NCBI RefSeq assembly: GCF_014863585.1
Contig: NZ_CP062253.1
Span: forward strand, 558,001 to 622,000
Direction: 5' to 3'
From: Pseudomonas gozinkensis
GTDB lineage: Bacteria; Pseudomonadota; Gammaproteobacteria; Pseudomonadales; Pseudomonadaceae
DNA length: 64,000 nucleotides
Of this stretch, positions 1 through 8,913 are shown piece after piece (the first letter of the stretch is position 1; each line of letters starts with the position of its first letter). The notes below the pieces were generated by a model, which saw only the letters and a list, made by a program, of their open reading frames with translations, searched no databases and was not told where the DNA came from. The translations under genes were made by a program, and so were the position numbers.

Positions 1-357
1 GCGAGGCTGCAAAGGCTGGCTGCTGCGGGTGCGCAGGCGATACGTCTCCCGTGGCCATTGCAGCGGCAACTCCGCCACGCTGTGGATAGTGTGGACGGGA
101 CTCATGGGGCTGAACCAGCCGGTCTGGTATTCGTAGTCGGTGTCAGCTTCCAGATAATCGAGTACCAGCACTTCAGTCATGTCGCGGGTTGAGTCAAGTT
201 TGACGAACTGGCCCGGCTGCCATTGTTTCGAATTCAGTGGCCGGTAACGTATGCCGGCAAATACGGCCGCGTTATGTTGCAGCCCGCCACGAATAAATAT
301 TCGCGCCTGGTTAGTTGTTGTGTGGCCAATAATCGGGCCGACGGTAGGTTTTAGCAT
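1..357 (-). CDS. PhoD-like alkaline phosphatase family protein, 5' part only
   Basis: Only the first 119 codons are inside the window; the gene continues past the left edge. The ATG lies at 357-355 on the minus strand and the frame stays open to base 1. The N-terminus (MLKPTVGPIIGHTTTNQARI) resembles the N-terminal beta-sandwich domain of PhoD-type phosphodiesterases/alkaline phosphatases, which typically read VGPIxGHxT...ARIxxR. That domain precedes the metallophosphatase domain, which is not visible here, so the catalytic residues cannot be checked. The gene is transcribed in the same direction as aceEF but separated from it by the aceF terminator, so it is probably a separate unit. The family call is an inference from a short stretch. 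Confidence 0.6.
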   Translation of the reverse strand, partial: MLKPTVGPIIGHTTTNQARIFIRGGLQHNAAVFAGIRYRPLNSKQWQPGQFVKLDSTRDMTEVLVLDYLEADTDYEYQTGWFSPMSPVHTIHSVAELPLQWPRETYRLRTRSSQPLQPR

Positions 358-535
358 GTTCGAATCCATTCGAATAAGTGTTGGTGAGAATAAAGTTGTC
401 CGGTGTTATTGGTGCAACTTTGATGTGCCAAGGTTAGTTGCGTGTTGCTGAAAAATATCGACAGGAAGTGGACTCGGGTCGTGGTCTATATCAGCGCAAG
501 TTGTGGGAAAAGTGCGGACGACAGTTATTTCAGGC

Positions 536-565
536 AAAAAAAAGCCCCGCCAAACTGACGGGGTT
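536..565 (-). terminator. Rho-independent terminator of aceEF
   Basis: Read on the minus strand, a CCCCG...CGGGG stem (545-549 with 559-563) is followed by a run of eight T. It lies about 70 bp after the aceF stop codon and ends the aceEF transcript. Confidence 0.85.
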
Positions 566-605
566 GAGGTACGAGCGTGTGGCGCTCGAAAACGTGGAGC
601 ACGGT

Positions 606-629
606 CGGCCCTCCGTTGCCGGAGGGCCG
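606..629. repeat. Perfect 10-bp inverted repeat just after aceF
   Basis: CGGCCCTCCG and CGGAGGGCCG flank a 4-base loop, starting 7 bases after the aceF stop. It has no T-run of its own. It may protect the mRNA 3' end or help the terminator at 536-565. Confidence 0.6.
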
Positions 630-635
630 AGCGCT

Positions 636-2600
636 TTACAGCAGGATGGTGCGGATGTCCGCCAGCAGGTCGCTCAGACGCTTGGTGAAGCGTGCAGCAG
701 CGGCGCCGTTGATCACACGGTGATCGTAGGACAGCGACAGTGGCAGCATCAGTTTCGGCTGGAAGGCTTTGCCGTCCCAGACTGGCTGGATGGTTGCCTT
801 GGAAACACCGAGGATCGCCACTTCCGGCGCGTTGACGATCGGCGTGAAGCCGGTGCCGCCAATGTGGCCGAGGCTGGAAATGGTGAAGCAGGCGCCTTGC
901 ATCTCGTCCGACGAGAGCTTCTTGGTCCGGGCTTTTTCAGCCAGGGAAGCGGCCTCGGCGGCCAGTTGCAGCAGGCTCTTCTGGTCGACGTTTTTGATGA
1001 CCGGTACCAGCAGGCCATCCGGGGTGTCGACGGCGAAGCCGATGTTCACGTATTTCTTGCGGATGATCGCCTTGCCGCTTGGAGCCAGCGAGCTGTTGAA
1101 GTCCGGCAGTTCCTTGAGCAGGTGTGCGCAGGACTTGAGCAGCAGCGGCAGGATGGTCAGCTTGACGCCGGCCTTCTCTGCGACAGCTTTCTGTGCGGTG
1201 CGGAACGCTTCCAGTTCGGTGATATCCGCCGAGTCGAATTGCGTTACGTGCGGCACGTTCAGCCAGCTGCGGTGCAGGTTGGCAGCGCCGACCTGCATCA
1301 GGCGGGTCATCGGCACTTCTTCGATTTCGCCGAAACGGCTGAAGTCGACGACCGGAATCGGCGGGATGCCCGCGCCACCGGTTGCGCCAGCAGCAGCGGC
1401 CGGTGCTTCCTTGGCCTTCTGCATCATGGCTTTGACGTAGGTCTGCACGTCTTCTTTCAGGATGCGACCGTGCGGACCGCTGGCGCCGACAGCGCTCAGC
1501 TCGACGCCGAATTCGCGTGCCAGTTGACGCACGGCAGGGCCGGCGTGAACTTTCGCACCTGGCTTGGCTGGAGCAGCAACCGGAGCGGCGGCAGCAGGTG
1601 CAGCGGCAGCTGGAGCAGCAGCGGCCGGCGCCGGAGCGCTCGGAGCAGCAGCGGCAGCTGGAGCCGGGGCAGCAGCCGGAGCGGCGCCTTTGACTTTCAG
1701 CTTGAGGATCAGGTCGCCGGTGCCGACTTCGTCGTCCAGCTTGATGGAAATGCTTTCCACCACGCCCGCGGCAGGCGACGGGATTTCCATGCTTGCCTTG
1801 TCGGATTCCAGAGTGATCAGCGACTGGTCGGCTTCAACGCTGTCGCCAGCCTTGACCAGTACTTCGATGATCTTGGCCTTGCCGGCCGAACCGATGTCCG
1901 GAACGTGGATGTCCTGAACGCTGTCGGCAACCGGAGCTGCAGGTGCGGCAGCCGGAGCCGGCGCAGCGGCAGCGGCTGGAGCAGCAGCCTGGGCCGGAGC
2001 GGCAGCCGCAGGGGCCGCAGCACCCGCCACTTCCAGATCCAGGATCAGGTCGCCGGTGCCGACTTCGTCATTCAACTTGACGCTGATGGCCTTGACCACG
2101 CCAGCGGCAGGCGACGGGATTTCCATGCTCGCCTTGTCGGATTCCAGGGTGATCAGCGACTGATCAGCCTCGACGGTGTCGCCGACCTTGACCTGGATCT
2201 CGATGATCTGGGCCTTGCCCGACGAACCGATGTCCGGCACGTGCACTTGTTGAACCGAAGCGGCAGCTGGAGCGGCGGCAGGCGCAGCCGGTGCAGGCGC
2301 GGCAGCCGGCGCAGCTTCAGCCTTGGCGGCAGGAGCAGCAGCCGGAGCAGGGGCCGCTTGCGCGGCGCCCTCGACTTCCAGTTCCAGCAGTTCGTCGCCT
2401 TCTTTCAGACGGTCGCCCAGCTTCACTTTCAGGCTCTTGATGACCCCGGCCTTCGGGGCTGGCACTTCCATGCTGGCCTTGTCCGATTCCAGGGTCAGGA
2501 TGCTCTGGTCGGCTTCGATACGGTCGCCGACCTTCACAAACAGTTCGATTACTTCACCTTCACCGCTGCCGATGTCAGGTACGCGAATGAGTTCGCTCAC
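636..2600 (-). CDS. aceF: Dihydrolipoamide acetyltransferase, E2 of pyruvate dehydrogenase
   Basis: E2 core of the pyruvate dehydrogenase complex, 654 aa. It carries acetyl groups on lipoyl-lysine and transfers them to CoA in the cytoplasm. Three lipoyl domains are visible, each with the DKASME lipoylation motif (the first Lys is K41). They are joined by long Ala/Pro-rich flexible linkers. A peripheral-subunit (E3/E1) binding domain follows (HAGPAVRQLAREFGVELSAV region), then the C-terminal catalytic domain with SYDHRVINGAAAARF near the end. The Asn in DHRVING replaces the Asp of E. coli but, as remembered, is usual in Pseudomonas/Azotobacter E2p. The start is GTG, preceded by GAGGAG. It lies 11 bp after aceE and is certainly co-transcribed with it. 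Confidence 0.97.
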   Translation of the reverse strand: MSELIRVPDIGSGEGEVIELFVKVGDRIEADQSILTLESDKASMEVPAPKAGVIKSLKVKLGDRLKEGDELLELEVEGAAQAAPAPAAAPAAKAEAAPAAAPAPAAPAAAPAAASVQQVHVPDIGSSGKAQIIEIQVKVGDTVEADQSLITLESDKASMEIPSPAAGVVKAISVKLNDEVGTGDLILDLEVAGAAAPAAAAPAQAAAPAAAAAPAPAAAPAAPVADSVQDIHVPDIGSAGKAKIIEVLVKAGDSVEADQSLITLESDKASMEIPSPAAGVVESISIKLDDEVGTGDLILKLKVKGAAPAAAPAPAAAAAPSAPAPAAAAPAAAAPAAAAPVAAPAKPGAKVHAGPAVRQLAREFGVELSAVGASGPHGRILKEDVQTYVKAMMQKAKEAPAAAAGATGGAGIPPIPVVDFSRFGEIEEVPMTRLMQVGAANLHRSWLNVPHVTQFDSADITELEAFRTAQKAVAEKAGVKLTILPLLLKSCAHLLKELPDFNSSLAPSGKAIIRKKYVNIGFAVDTPDGLLVPVIKNVDQKSLLQLAAEAASLAEKARTKKLSSDEMQGACFTISSLGHIGGTGFTPIVNAPEVAILGVSKATIQPVWDGKAFQPKLMLPLSLSYDHRVINGAAAARFTKRLSDLLADIRTILL

Positions 2601-2611
2601 AAAGTTTCTCC

Positions 2612-5257
2612 TCAGCAGTCCAGTGGGTTGCGTTTTTCCGGGTCGATGCCGAACCTGGTAATGGCCTCGGCCACGACTTTAGGTTCGATATCACCACGGT
2701 CAGCCAGTGCTTCCAGGGCTGCCAACACCACGAAATGACGGTCGACTTCGAAGAAATGACGCAGTTTCTTGCGGCTGTCGCTGCGACCGAAACCGTCGGT
2801 GCCCAGGACTTTGAATTCCTTGGACGGTACCCACTGACGGATCTGCTCGGCGAACAGTTTCATGTAGTCGGTCGATGCGATGACCGGACCCTTACGGCCG
2901 CTCAGGCACTCTTCGACGTAGCTCTGTTTAGGCTTCTGGCCAGGTTTCAGACGGTTGCTGCGCTCTACGGCCAGGCCGTCGCGACGCAGTTCGTTGAAGC
3001 TGGTGACGCTCCACACATCGGCGCCGATGTTGAACTCTTCACGCAGGATCTTCGCCGCTTCACGGACTTCACGCAGGATGGTGCCGGAGCCCATCAGCTG
3101 TACGTGGTGCGCCGCATCGCGGGTGTCTTCTTCCAGCAGGTACATGCCTTTCTTGATGCCTTCTTCGGCACCGGCCGGCATGGCTGGCTGCTGGTAGGAC
3201 TCGTTCATCACGGTGATGTAATAGAAGATGTCCTGTTGCTCTTCGGTCATCTTCTTCATGCCGTCCTGAATGATCACCGCCAGCTCGTAGCCGTAGGTCG
3301 GATCGTAGGTGCGGCAGTTCGGGATGGTGGCAGCCAGCAGGTGGCTGTGACCGTCTTCGTGCTGCAGGCCTTCACCGTTCAGGGTGGTACGGCCGGCGGT
3401 GCCGCCGATCAGGAAGCCACGGGTGCGGCTGTCGCCAGCGGCCCAGGCCAGATCGCCGATACGCTGGAAGCCGAACATCGAGTAGAAGATGTAGAACGGC
3501 AGCATTGGCTGGTTGTGGCTGGAGTACGAAGTACCGGCGGCGATGAAGGAGCTCATGGCGCCTGCTTCGTTGATGCCTTCTTCAAGGATCTGACCTTTCT
3601 GGTCTTCCTTGTAGAACATCACCTGGTCTTTATCGACTGGCTCGTAGAGCTGGCCGACGGACGAGTAGATGCCCAGCTGACGGAACATGCCTTCCATACC
3701 GAAGGTACGGGCTTCGTCCGGGATGATCGGAACGATGCGCGGGCCGATTTCCTTGTCCTTGACCAGTTGCGCGAGGATCCGCACGAAGGCCATGGTGGTG
3801 GAAATTTCACGGTCGCCGGAACCGTCGAGGATTGCCTTGAGGGTGTCCAGATCCGGAGTCGGTACGCTGAAGCTTTGTGCGCGGCGCTGAGGGACGAAAC
3901 CGCCCAGTGCAGAGCGACGCTCGGCCAGGTAACGGGCTTCGGCGCTGTTTGGCTCAGGCTTGAAGAACGGCAGGTTTTCCAGCTCTTCGTCTTTCACCGG
4001 AATGTCGAAGCGGTCGCGGAACAGCTTCAGGCTGTCGACGTCGACTTTCTTGGTGTTGTGTGCGGTGTTCTTCGCTTCGCCCGCACCGGTACCGTAACCC
4101 TTGATGGTCTTGGCCAGGATGACGGTCGGTTGTTCTTTGTGGTTGACCGCTTCGTGGTACGCCGCGTAGACCTTGTACGGGTCGTGGCCGCCACGGTTGA
4201 GTTTCCAGATCTCGTCGTCGGACAGGTCTGCAACCATCGCCTTGAGTTCTGGCGTGTTGAAGAAGTGTTCACGAACGAATGCGCCGTCTTTGGCCTTGTA
4301 GTTCTGATACTCGCCGTCGATGACTTCGTCCATGCGACGTTGCAGGATGCCGTCGACGTCCTTGGCCAGCAGTGGGTCCCAGAAGCGGCCCCAGATGACT
4401 TTGGTCACGTTCCACTGAGCACCGCGGAACACGCCTTCGAGTTCCTGGATGATCTTGCCGTTGCCGCGAACCGGGCCGTCGAGGCGCTGCAGGTTGCAGT
4501 TGATGACGAAGATCAGGTTGTCCAGCTTCTCGCGGCCGGCCAGGGAGATCGCGCCCAGGGATTCCGGCTCGTCGCACTCGCCGTCGCCCAGGAAGCACCA
4601 GACTTTCTGTTTGCCCGGCTGGATGAAGCCGCGGTGTTCCAGGTACTTCATGAAGCGTGCCTGGTAGATCGCCTGGATCGGACCCAGACCCATCGAAACG
4701 GTCGGGAACTGCCAGAAGTCAGGCATCAGCCAAGGGTGCGGGTAGGACGAGAGGCCCTGACCGTCGACTTCCTGGCGGAAGTTGTTCATCTGGTCTTCGG
4801 TGATGCGGCCTTCCATGAATGCACGGGCGTAAACGCCTGGCGAGGTGTGGCCCTGGAAGTAGATCAGGTCGCCGCCGTGTTCGTCGGTCGGGGCCTGGAA
4901 GAAGTAGTTGAAGCCGATGTCGTACAGGGTCGCACTGGAAGCGAAGCTGGAGATGTGACCACCCAGGTCAGAATCTTTCAGGTTCGTACGCATTACCATC
5001 GCCATCGCGTTCCAGCGTACCAGCGAGCGAATGCGGCGTTCCATGAACAGGTCGCCAGGCATGCGTGCTTCGTGGGTAACGGGGATCGTGTTGCGGTAAG
5101 GCGTGGTGATGGCGTAAGGGAGCTGTGAACCGCTGCGGGTTGCCAGTTCACCCATACGGGTCATCAGATAGTGAGCACGGTCTTCGCCTTCTTTGTCGAG
5201 AACCGATTCCAGGGCGTCCAGCCATTCCTGGGTTTCGACGGGATCGAGGTCTTGCAT
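2612..5257 (-). CDS. aceE: Pyruvate dehydrogenase E1 component (homodimeric type)
   Basis: Thiamine-diphosphate-dependent E1 of the pyruvate dehydrogenase complex, 881 aa, the usual length for gamma-proteobacterial AceE. It decarboxylates pyruvate and reductively acetylates the lipoyl domains of AceF. The TPP-binding region is visible as CFLGDGECDEPES...INCNLQRLDGPVRGN, with GDGECDEPES providing the Mg/TPP motif. The C-terminal half holds the transketolase-like domains (YYITVMNESYQQPAMPAGAE). The ATG at 5257 is preceded by GGAGC. It is the first gene of the aceE-aceF operon. The upstream 384 bp contains two inverted operator-like palindromes, consistent with control by a carbon-metabolism regulator. 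Confidence 0.97.
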   Translation of the reverse strand: MQDLDPVETQEWLDALESVLDKEGEDRAHYLMTRMGELATRSGSQLPYAITTPYRNTIPVTHEARMPGDLFMERRIRSLVRWNAMAMVMRTNLKDSDLGGHISSFASSATLYDIGFNYFFQAPTDEHGGDLIYFQGHTSPGVYARAFMEGRITEDQMNNFRQEVDGQGLSSYPHPWLMPDFWQFPTVSMGLGPIQAIYQARFMKYLEHRGFIQPGKQKVWCFLGDGECDEPESLGAISLAGREKLDNLIFVINCNLQRLDGPVRGNGKIIQELEGVFRGAQWNVTKVIWGRFWDPLLAKDVDGILQRRMDEVIDGEYQNYKAKDGAFVREHFFNTPELKAMVADLSDDEIWKLNRGGHDPYKVYAAYHEAVNHKEQPTVILAKTIKGYGTGAGEAKNTAHNTKKVDVDSLKLFRDRFDIPVKDEELENLPFFKPEPNSAEARYLAERRSALGGFVPQRRAQSFSVPTPDLDTLKAILDGSGDREISTTMAFVRILAQLVKDKEIGPRIVPIIPDEARTFGMEGMFRQLGIYSSVGQLYEPVDKDQVMFYKEDQKGQILEEGINEAGAMSSFIAAGTSYSSHNQPMLPFYIFYSMFGFQRIGDLAWAAGDSRTRGFLIGGTAGRTTLNGEGLQHEDGHSHLLAATIPNCRTYDPTYGYELAVIIQDGMKKMTEEQQDIFYYITVMNESYQQPAMPAGAEEGIKKGMYLLEEDTRDAAHHVQLMGSGTILREVREAAKILREEFNIGADVWSVTSFNELRRDGLAVERSNRLKPGQKPKQSYVEECLSGRKGPVIASTDYMKLFAEQIRQWVPSKEFKVLGTDGFGRSDSRKKLRHFFEVDRHFVVLAALEALADRGDIEPKVVAEAITRFGIDPEKRNPLDC

Positions 5258-5368
5258 GGCTTGCTCCAGGGCGGAAAGGCTTCCAGAATCGGTTGCCTGA
5301 GTTTGCGACTGGCCTTGTGGGCAGACGATTTAAAATTCTTGGATTGCCGACAGGTTGTTCCGGCGGCG

Positions 5369-5435
5369 TGTAGTTTTACTACAAATCATCCGGCATTTCA
5401 GCCTTTCGAATGTATAGACGAGTAGTAAAACTACA
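5369..5435. promoter_or_regulatory. Paired palindromic operators upstream of aceE
   Basis: TGTAGTTTTACTACA at 5369-5383 is a perfect TGTAGT-n3-ACTACA palindrome. A second site, GTAGTAAAACTAC at 5422-5434, is the exact reverse complement of the first site's 13-bp core, with 39 bp between the cores. The 6-3-6 architecture resembles the HexR (RpiR-family, KDPG-responsive) operator, TGTAAT-www-ATTACA in other gamma-proteobacteria. Assignment to HexR is inference. The rest of the 384-bp gap (5258-5641) is AT-richer leader and upstream sequence of aceE and glnE, where I see no gene. Confidence 0.6.
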
Positions 5436-5641
5436 GATGAAAGGCTTGTGGCCTCCGGCTGCGTTGTGAGAATAATCGTTAAGGTTGGTCTTTAGCCATC
5501 CGTAAAAGGTGAAAGTTTGATGCTGGCTGCCAAAGAAAAAGAAATTTCAGCTATTTCTCACTTTTGTTCGACAGTCCTTCGCGTAGCGGTTTTTCAATCA
5601 TCACTACAAGCGGCCATTTACACGCCGATCAAGGATAGACC

Positions 5642-8581
5642 ATGACCCTGCCCGCGCTTGCCGAACTGCCCGCCATTCTCCTGCCGTTGGTCAGCCGATC
5701 GGAGCAGTCGTTCCGTGCGGCTGTCGGTCAACTGGAAGACGATCTCGGCTTCTCGTCCTGGACGCCGGAACGCTGGGCGCAGTTCGCCCGCGTCAGTGCC
5801 GCCAGCGATTTCGTCATTGAACAGAGCGTTCGTGACCCTTTGATGTTGTTGTCGCTGGTGCAGTCCGGCGAGCTGGACCGGCCGTTCGCCCCCGGCGAAT
5901 TGTGTGGGCAGATTGCAGAGGCGGTCAGCACCGCGCAGACCGAAGATGAACTCGGGCGAGCACTGCGCCGTCAGCGCACCCGGCATCAGGTGCGGATCAT
6001 CTGGCGCGACCTCAACCGCCAGGCCGACCTGGTGCAGACCTGCCGCGATCTCTCGGACATGGCCGACGCCAGCATCGATCAGGCCTATCAATGGTTGTAC
6101 CGTCGCCATTGCGACCAGTTCGGCACACCGACTGGCCGGCGCAGCGGCGAACCGCAGCAGATGGTCATCCTCGGCATGGGCAAGCTCGGCGCGGTGGAGC
6201 TGAACCTGTCCTCGGACATCGACCTGATCTTCGCCTACCCCGAGGGCGGCGAAACCGTCGGCGTGAAGCGCCCGCTGGATAACCAGGAATTCTTCATCCG
6301 CCTCGGCCAGCGCCTGATCAAGGCTCTCGACCCGATCACCGTCGACGGCTTCGTGTTCCGCGTCGACATGCGCCTGCGCCCGTACGGCTCGTCCGGCGCG
6401 CTGGTGCTGAGCTTCAATGCGCTGGAGCAGTATTACCAGGATCAGGGCCGCGACTGGGAACGCTACGCGATGATCAAGTCGCGGGTGGTGGCCGGCGATC
6501 AGGTGGCCGGCGAGCAGTTGCAGGAAATGCTGCGGCCGTTCGTGTACCGGCGCTATCTGGACTTCTCGGCGATCGAAGCGCTGCGCACCATGAAGCAGCT
6601 GATCCAGCAGGAAGTGCGGCGCAAGGGCATGGCCGACAACATCAAGCTTGGCTCGGGCGGTATCCGCGAAGTCGAGTTCATCGCCCAGGCCTTTCAACTG
6701 ATTCACGGCGGTCGCGACCTGAGTCTGCAACAGCGCCCTCTATTAAAGGTGTTGAGCACGCTTGAAGGGCAGGGCTATCTGCCGCCGGCGGTGATCAGCG
6801 AGCTGCGCGAAGGTTACGAATTCCTGCGTTACACCGAACACGCGATCCAGGCGATTGCCGACCGCCAGACCCAGATGCTGCCGGACAGCGCTCAGGATCA
6901 GGCGCGCATTGCGTTCATGCTGGGTTTCGCCGACTGGGAGGCGTTCCACGAGAAGCTGATGTTCTGGCGCGGCCGAGTAGCCTGGCACTTCGCGCAAGTG
7001 ATCGCCGATCCCGATGAGGACGAAGGCGTCGAGAGTGAAGTGGTGGTCGGTGGCGAATGGCTGCCGCTGTGGGAAGAGGCTCAGGACGAAGAAGCGGCCT
7101 GCCGCCAATTGGAGGAAGGCGGTTTCGCCGACGCGACCAAGGCCTTGAAGGCATTGACGAGCCTGCGTGCCAGCCCGCAGTTGCGGGCGATGCAGCGTCT
7201 GGGGCGCGAGCGTCTCGATGCCTTCATTCCGCGCCTGCTCGCCCAGGCGGTGGAGCATGAAAATCCCGATCTGGTGCTGGAGCGGGTGCTGCCGCTGGTC
7301 GAAGCGGTGGCCCGGCGCTCGGCTTATCTGGTACTGCTGACCGAAAACCCCGGCGCGCTGCGGCGTTTGCTGACGTTGTGTGCCGCCAGCCCGTGGATCG
7401 CCGAGCAGATCACCCGTTTCCCGCTGTTGCTCGATGAATTGCTTAACGAAGGCCGGCTGTTCAAGCCTCCGCTGGCGCCGGAACTGGCCGCCGAATTGCG
7501 CGAGCGCCTGACCCGGATCCCGGAAGACGACCTCGAACAACAGATGGAAGCCCTGCGCCATTTCAAACTGGCGCACCGCTTGCGCGTCGCCGCCTCGGAA
7601 ATCGCCGGTAGCCTGCCATTGATGAAAGTCAGCGATTACCTGACCTGGCTGGCCGAAGCGATTCTGGAGCAAGTGCTGGCTCTGGCCTGGCGCCAGACTG
7701 TGGCCAAGTACGGCACACCGCTGCGCACCGACGGCACGCTGTGCGATCCCGGCTTCATCATTGTCGGTTATGGGAAAGTCGGCGGGATCGAGTTGGGGCA
7801 TGGTTCGGACCTGGACCTGGTGTTCATCCACGATGGTGACCAGCAGGCCGAAACCGATGGCCCGAAACCCATCGATGGCACGCAGTTCTTCACCCGGCTC
7901 GGCCAGCGGATCATCCACTTGCTGACGGCGCAGACCAACTCCGGTCAGTTGTACGAAGTGGACATGCGCTTGCGTCCGTCCGGGGCGTCCGGGCTGTTGG
8001 TCAGTTCGCTCGGCGCGTTTGCGCGCTATCAGGAAAATGAAGCCTGGACCTGGGAACATCAGGCGCTGGTGCGGGCGCGGGTGCTGGTGGGCAGCAAGGA
8101 TGTCGGGCAGGCGTTCGAGAATGTCCGGGCCCAGGTGTTGGGCAAGGCGCGGGACCTCGCGAAACTGCAACAGGAAGTGAGCGAGATGCGCGCCAAGATG
8201 CGCGACAACCTCGGCAGCAAGAGCACCGCCGCCGGCACCGCGGCGAATGCCTTCGAGGCCACGGCGCCGTTCGACCTCAAGCAGGACGCCGGAGGTATCG
8301 TCGATATTGAATTTATGGTGCAATACGCGGCTCTGGCGTGGTCGCAAACCCACCCGCCGTTGCTGCGCTGGACGGACAATATCCGCATTCTGGAAGAGCT
8401 GGAGCAGGAAGGGCTGATGCCTGCCGAAGACGCCAGCCTGTTGCGCGAGGCCTACAAGGCCTATCGTTCCGCCGCCCACCGGCAGGCCTTGCAGAAGGAC
8501 GCCGGGGTGATATCGGGCGATCAGTTCGCGGACGAACGGCGGCAGGTGATGCGGATCTGGCGTGAGCTGGGGCTAAGCTGA
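5642..8581 (+). CDS. glnE: Bifunctional glutamine synthetase adenylyltransferase/deadenylase
   Basis: GlnE covalently controls glutamine synthetase: it adenylylates GS when nitrogen is plentiful and removes AMP when it is scarce, guided by PII. The protein is 979 aa, near the usual length. Two nucleotidyltransferase domains are visible. The N-terminal deadenylase has GMGKLGAVELNLSSDIDLIF at about residues 178-197 and VDMRLRPYGSSG. The C-terminal adenylyltransferase has GYGKVGGIELGHGSDLDLVF at about 709-728 and VDMRLRPSGASG. Both keep the GSDxD-type metal-binding pair. The ATG follows AAGGATAGACC. It stands alone, divergent from aceE and followed by two REPINs. Confidence 0.97.
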   Translation: MTLPALAELPAILLPLVSRSEQSFRAAVGQLEDDLGFSSWTPERWAQFARVSAASDFVIEQSVRDPLMLLSLVQSGELDRPFAPGELCGQIAEAVSTAQTEDELGRALRRQRTRHQVRIIWRDLNRQADLVQTCRDLSDMADASIDQAYQWLYRRHCDQFGTPTGRRSGEPQQMVILGMGKLGAVELNLSSDIDLIFAYPEGGETVGVKRPLDNQEFFIRLGQRLIKALDPITVDGFVFRVDMRLRPYGSSGALVLSFNALEQYYQDQGRDWERYAMIKSRVVAGDQVAGEQLQEMLRPFVYRRYLDFSAIEALRTMKQLIQQEVRRKGMADNIKLGSGGIREVEFIAQAFQLIHGGRDLSLQQRPLLKVLSTLEGQGYLPPAVISELREGYEFLRYTEHAIQAIADRQTQMLPDSAQDQARIAFMLGFADWEAFHEKLMFWRGRVAWHFAQVIADPDEDEGVESEVVVGGEWLPLWEEAQDEEAACRQLEEGGFADATKALKALTSLRASPQLRAMQRLGRERLDAFIPRLLAQAVEHENPDLVLERVLPLVEAVARRSAYLVLLTENPGALRRLLTLCAASPWIAEQITRFPLLLDELLNEGRLFKPPLAPELAAELRERLTRIPEDDLEQQMEALRHFKLAHRLRVAASEIAGSLPLMKVSDYLTWLAEAILEQVLALAWRQTVAKYGTPLRTDGTLCDPGFIIVGYGKVGGIELGHGSDLDLVFIHDGDQQAETDGPKPIDGTQFFTRLGQRIIHLLTAQTNSGQLYEVDMRLRPSGASGLLVSSLGAFARYQENEAWTWEHQALVRARVLVGSKDVGQAFENVRAQVLGKARDLAKLQQEVSEMRAKMRDNLGSKSTAAGTAANAFEATAPFDLKQDAGGIVDIEFMVQYAALAWSQTHPPLLRWTDNIRILEELEQEGLMPAEDASLLREAYKAYRSAAHRQALQKDAGVISGDQFADERRQVMRIWRELGLS

Positions 8582-8592
8582 AACGCTTTAAA

Positions 8593-8681
8593 TGTGGGAG
8601 CGGGCTTGCCCGCGATAGCGGAGTGTCAGGCGATGTCGATGTTGAATGTGCCGGCCCATCGCGAGCAAGCTCGCTCCCACA
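8593..8681. repeat. REPIN (paired Pseudomonas REP sequences), copy 1
   Basis: Left arm TGTGGGAGCGGGCTTGCCCG and right arm GCAAGCTCGCTCCCACA form an inverted pair around a spacer. This is the common extragenic palindrome of fluorescent pseudomonads, spread by a RAYT transposase in trans. Confidence 0.9.
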
Positions 8682-8725
8682 GTAATCTGCGGTGAATGGC
8701 AGATACGTGAACAGATGCAAAACCC

Positions 8726-8805
8726 TGTGGGAGCGGGCTTGCCCGCGATAGCGGAGTGTCAGGCGATGTCGATGTTGAATGTGCCGGCCTTTTCGCGAGC
8801 AAGCA
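8726..8805. repeat. REPIN copy 2, right arm decayed
   Basis: Bases 8726-8788 repeat 8593-8655 essentially base for base, including the spacer. The right arm breaks off after GCGAGCAAGC. This points to a local tandem duplication of the first REPIN followed by loss of one arm. Confidence 0.85.
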
Positions 8806-8872
8806 GTCGGCAGAAATGTTGAAGGTAATGTCCCATCGCAGCTTCCGGTGCTCTCACAGTGATTGTCGAGAC

Positions 8873-8902
8873 GGGGAGGCGTAAAGCCTCCCCGGTTCGT
8901 TT
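8873..8902 (+). terminator. Terminator-like hairpin immediately upstream of waaF
   Basis: GGGGAGGC (8873-8880) pairs perfectly with GCCTCCCC (8886-8893) around a GTAAA loop, followed by a weak U-rich tail (GGTTCGTTT). It ends about 20 bases before the waaF ATG. It may be a leftover terminator of a lost upstream gene, or a leader hairpin affecting waaF. The remainder of the 8582-8913 gap holds the two REPINs and no gene. Confidence 0.6.
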
Positions 8903-8913
8903 ATGGAAACCAC

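Noticed and set aside
438..2738. Very long open frame on the plus strand opposite aceF
   Set aside because: It is the complement of the Ala/Pro-rich aceF sequence, has low-complexity composition and no recognisable domain. High GC makes such antisense frames common here, as also opposite aceE (2735-5128), thiC and parE.
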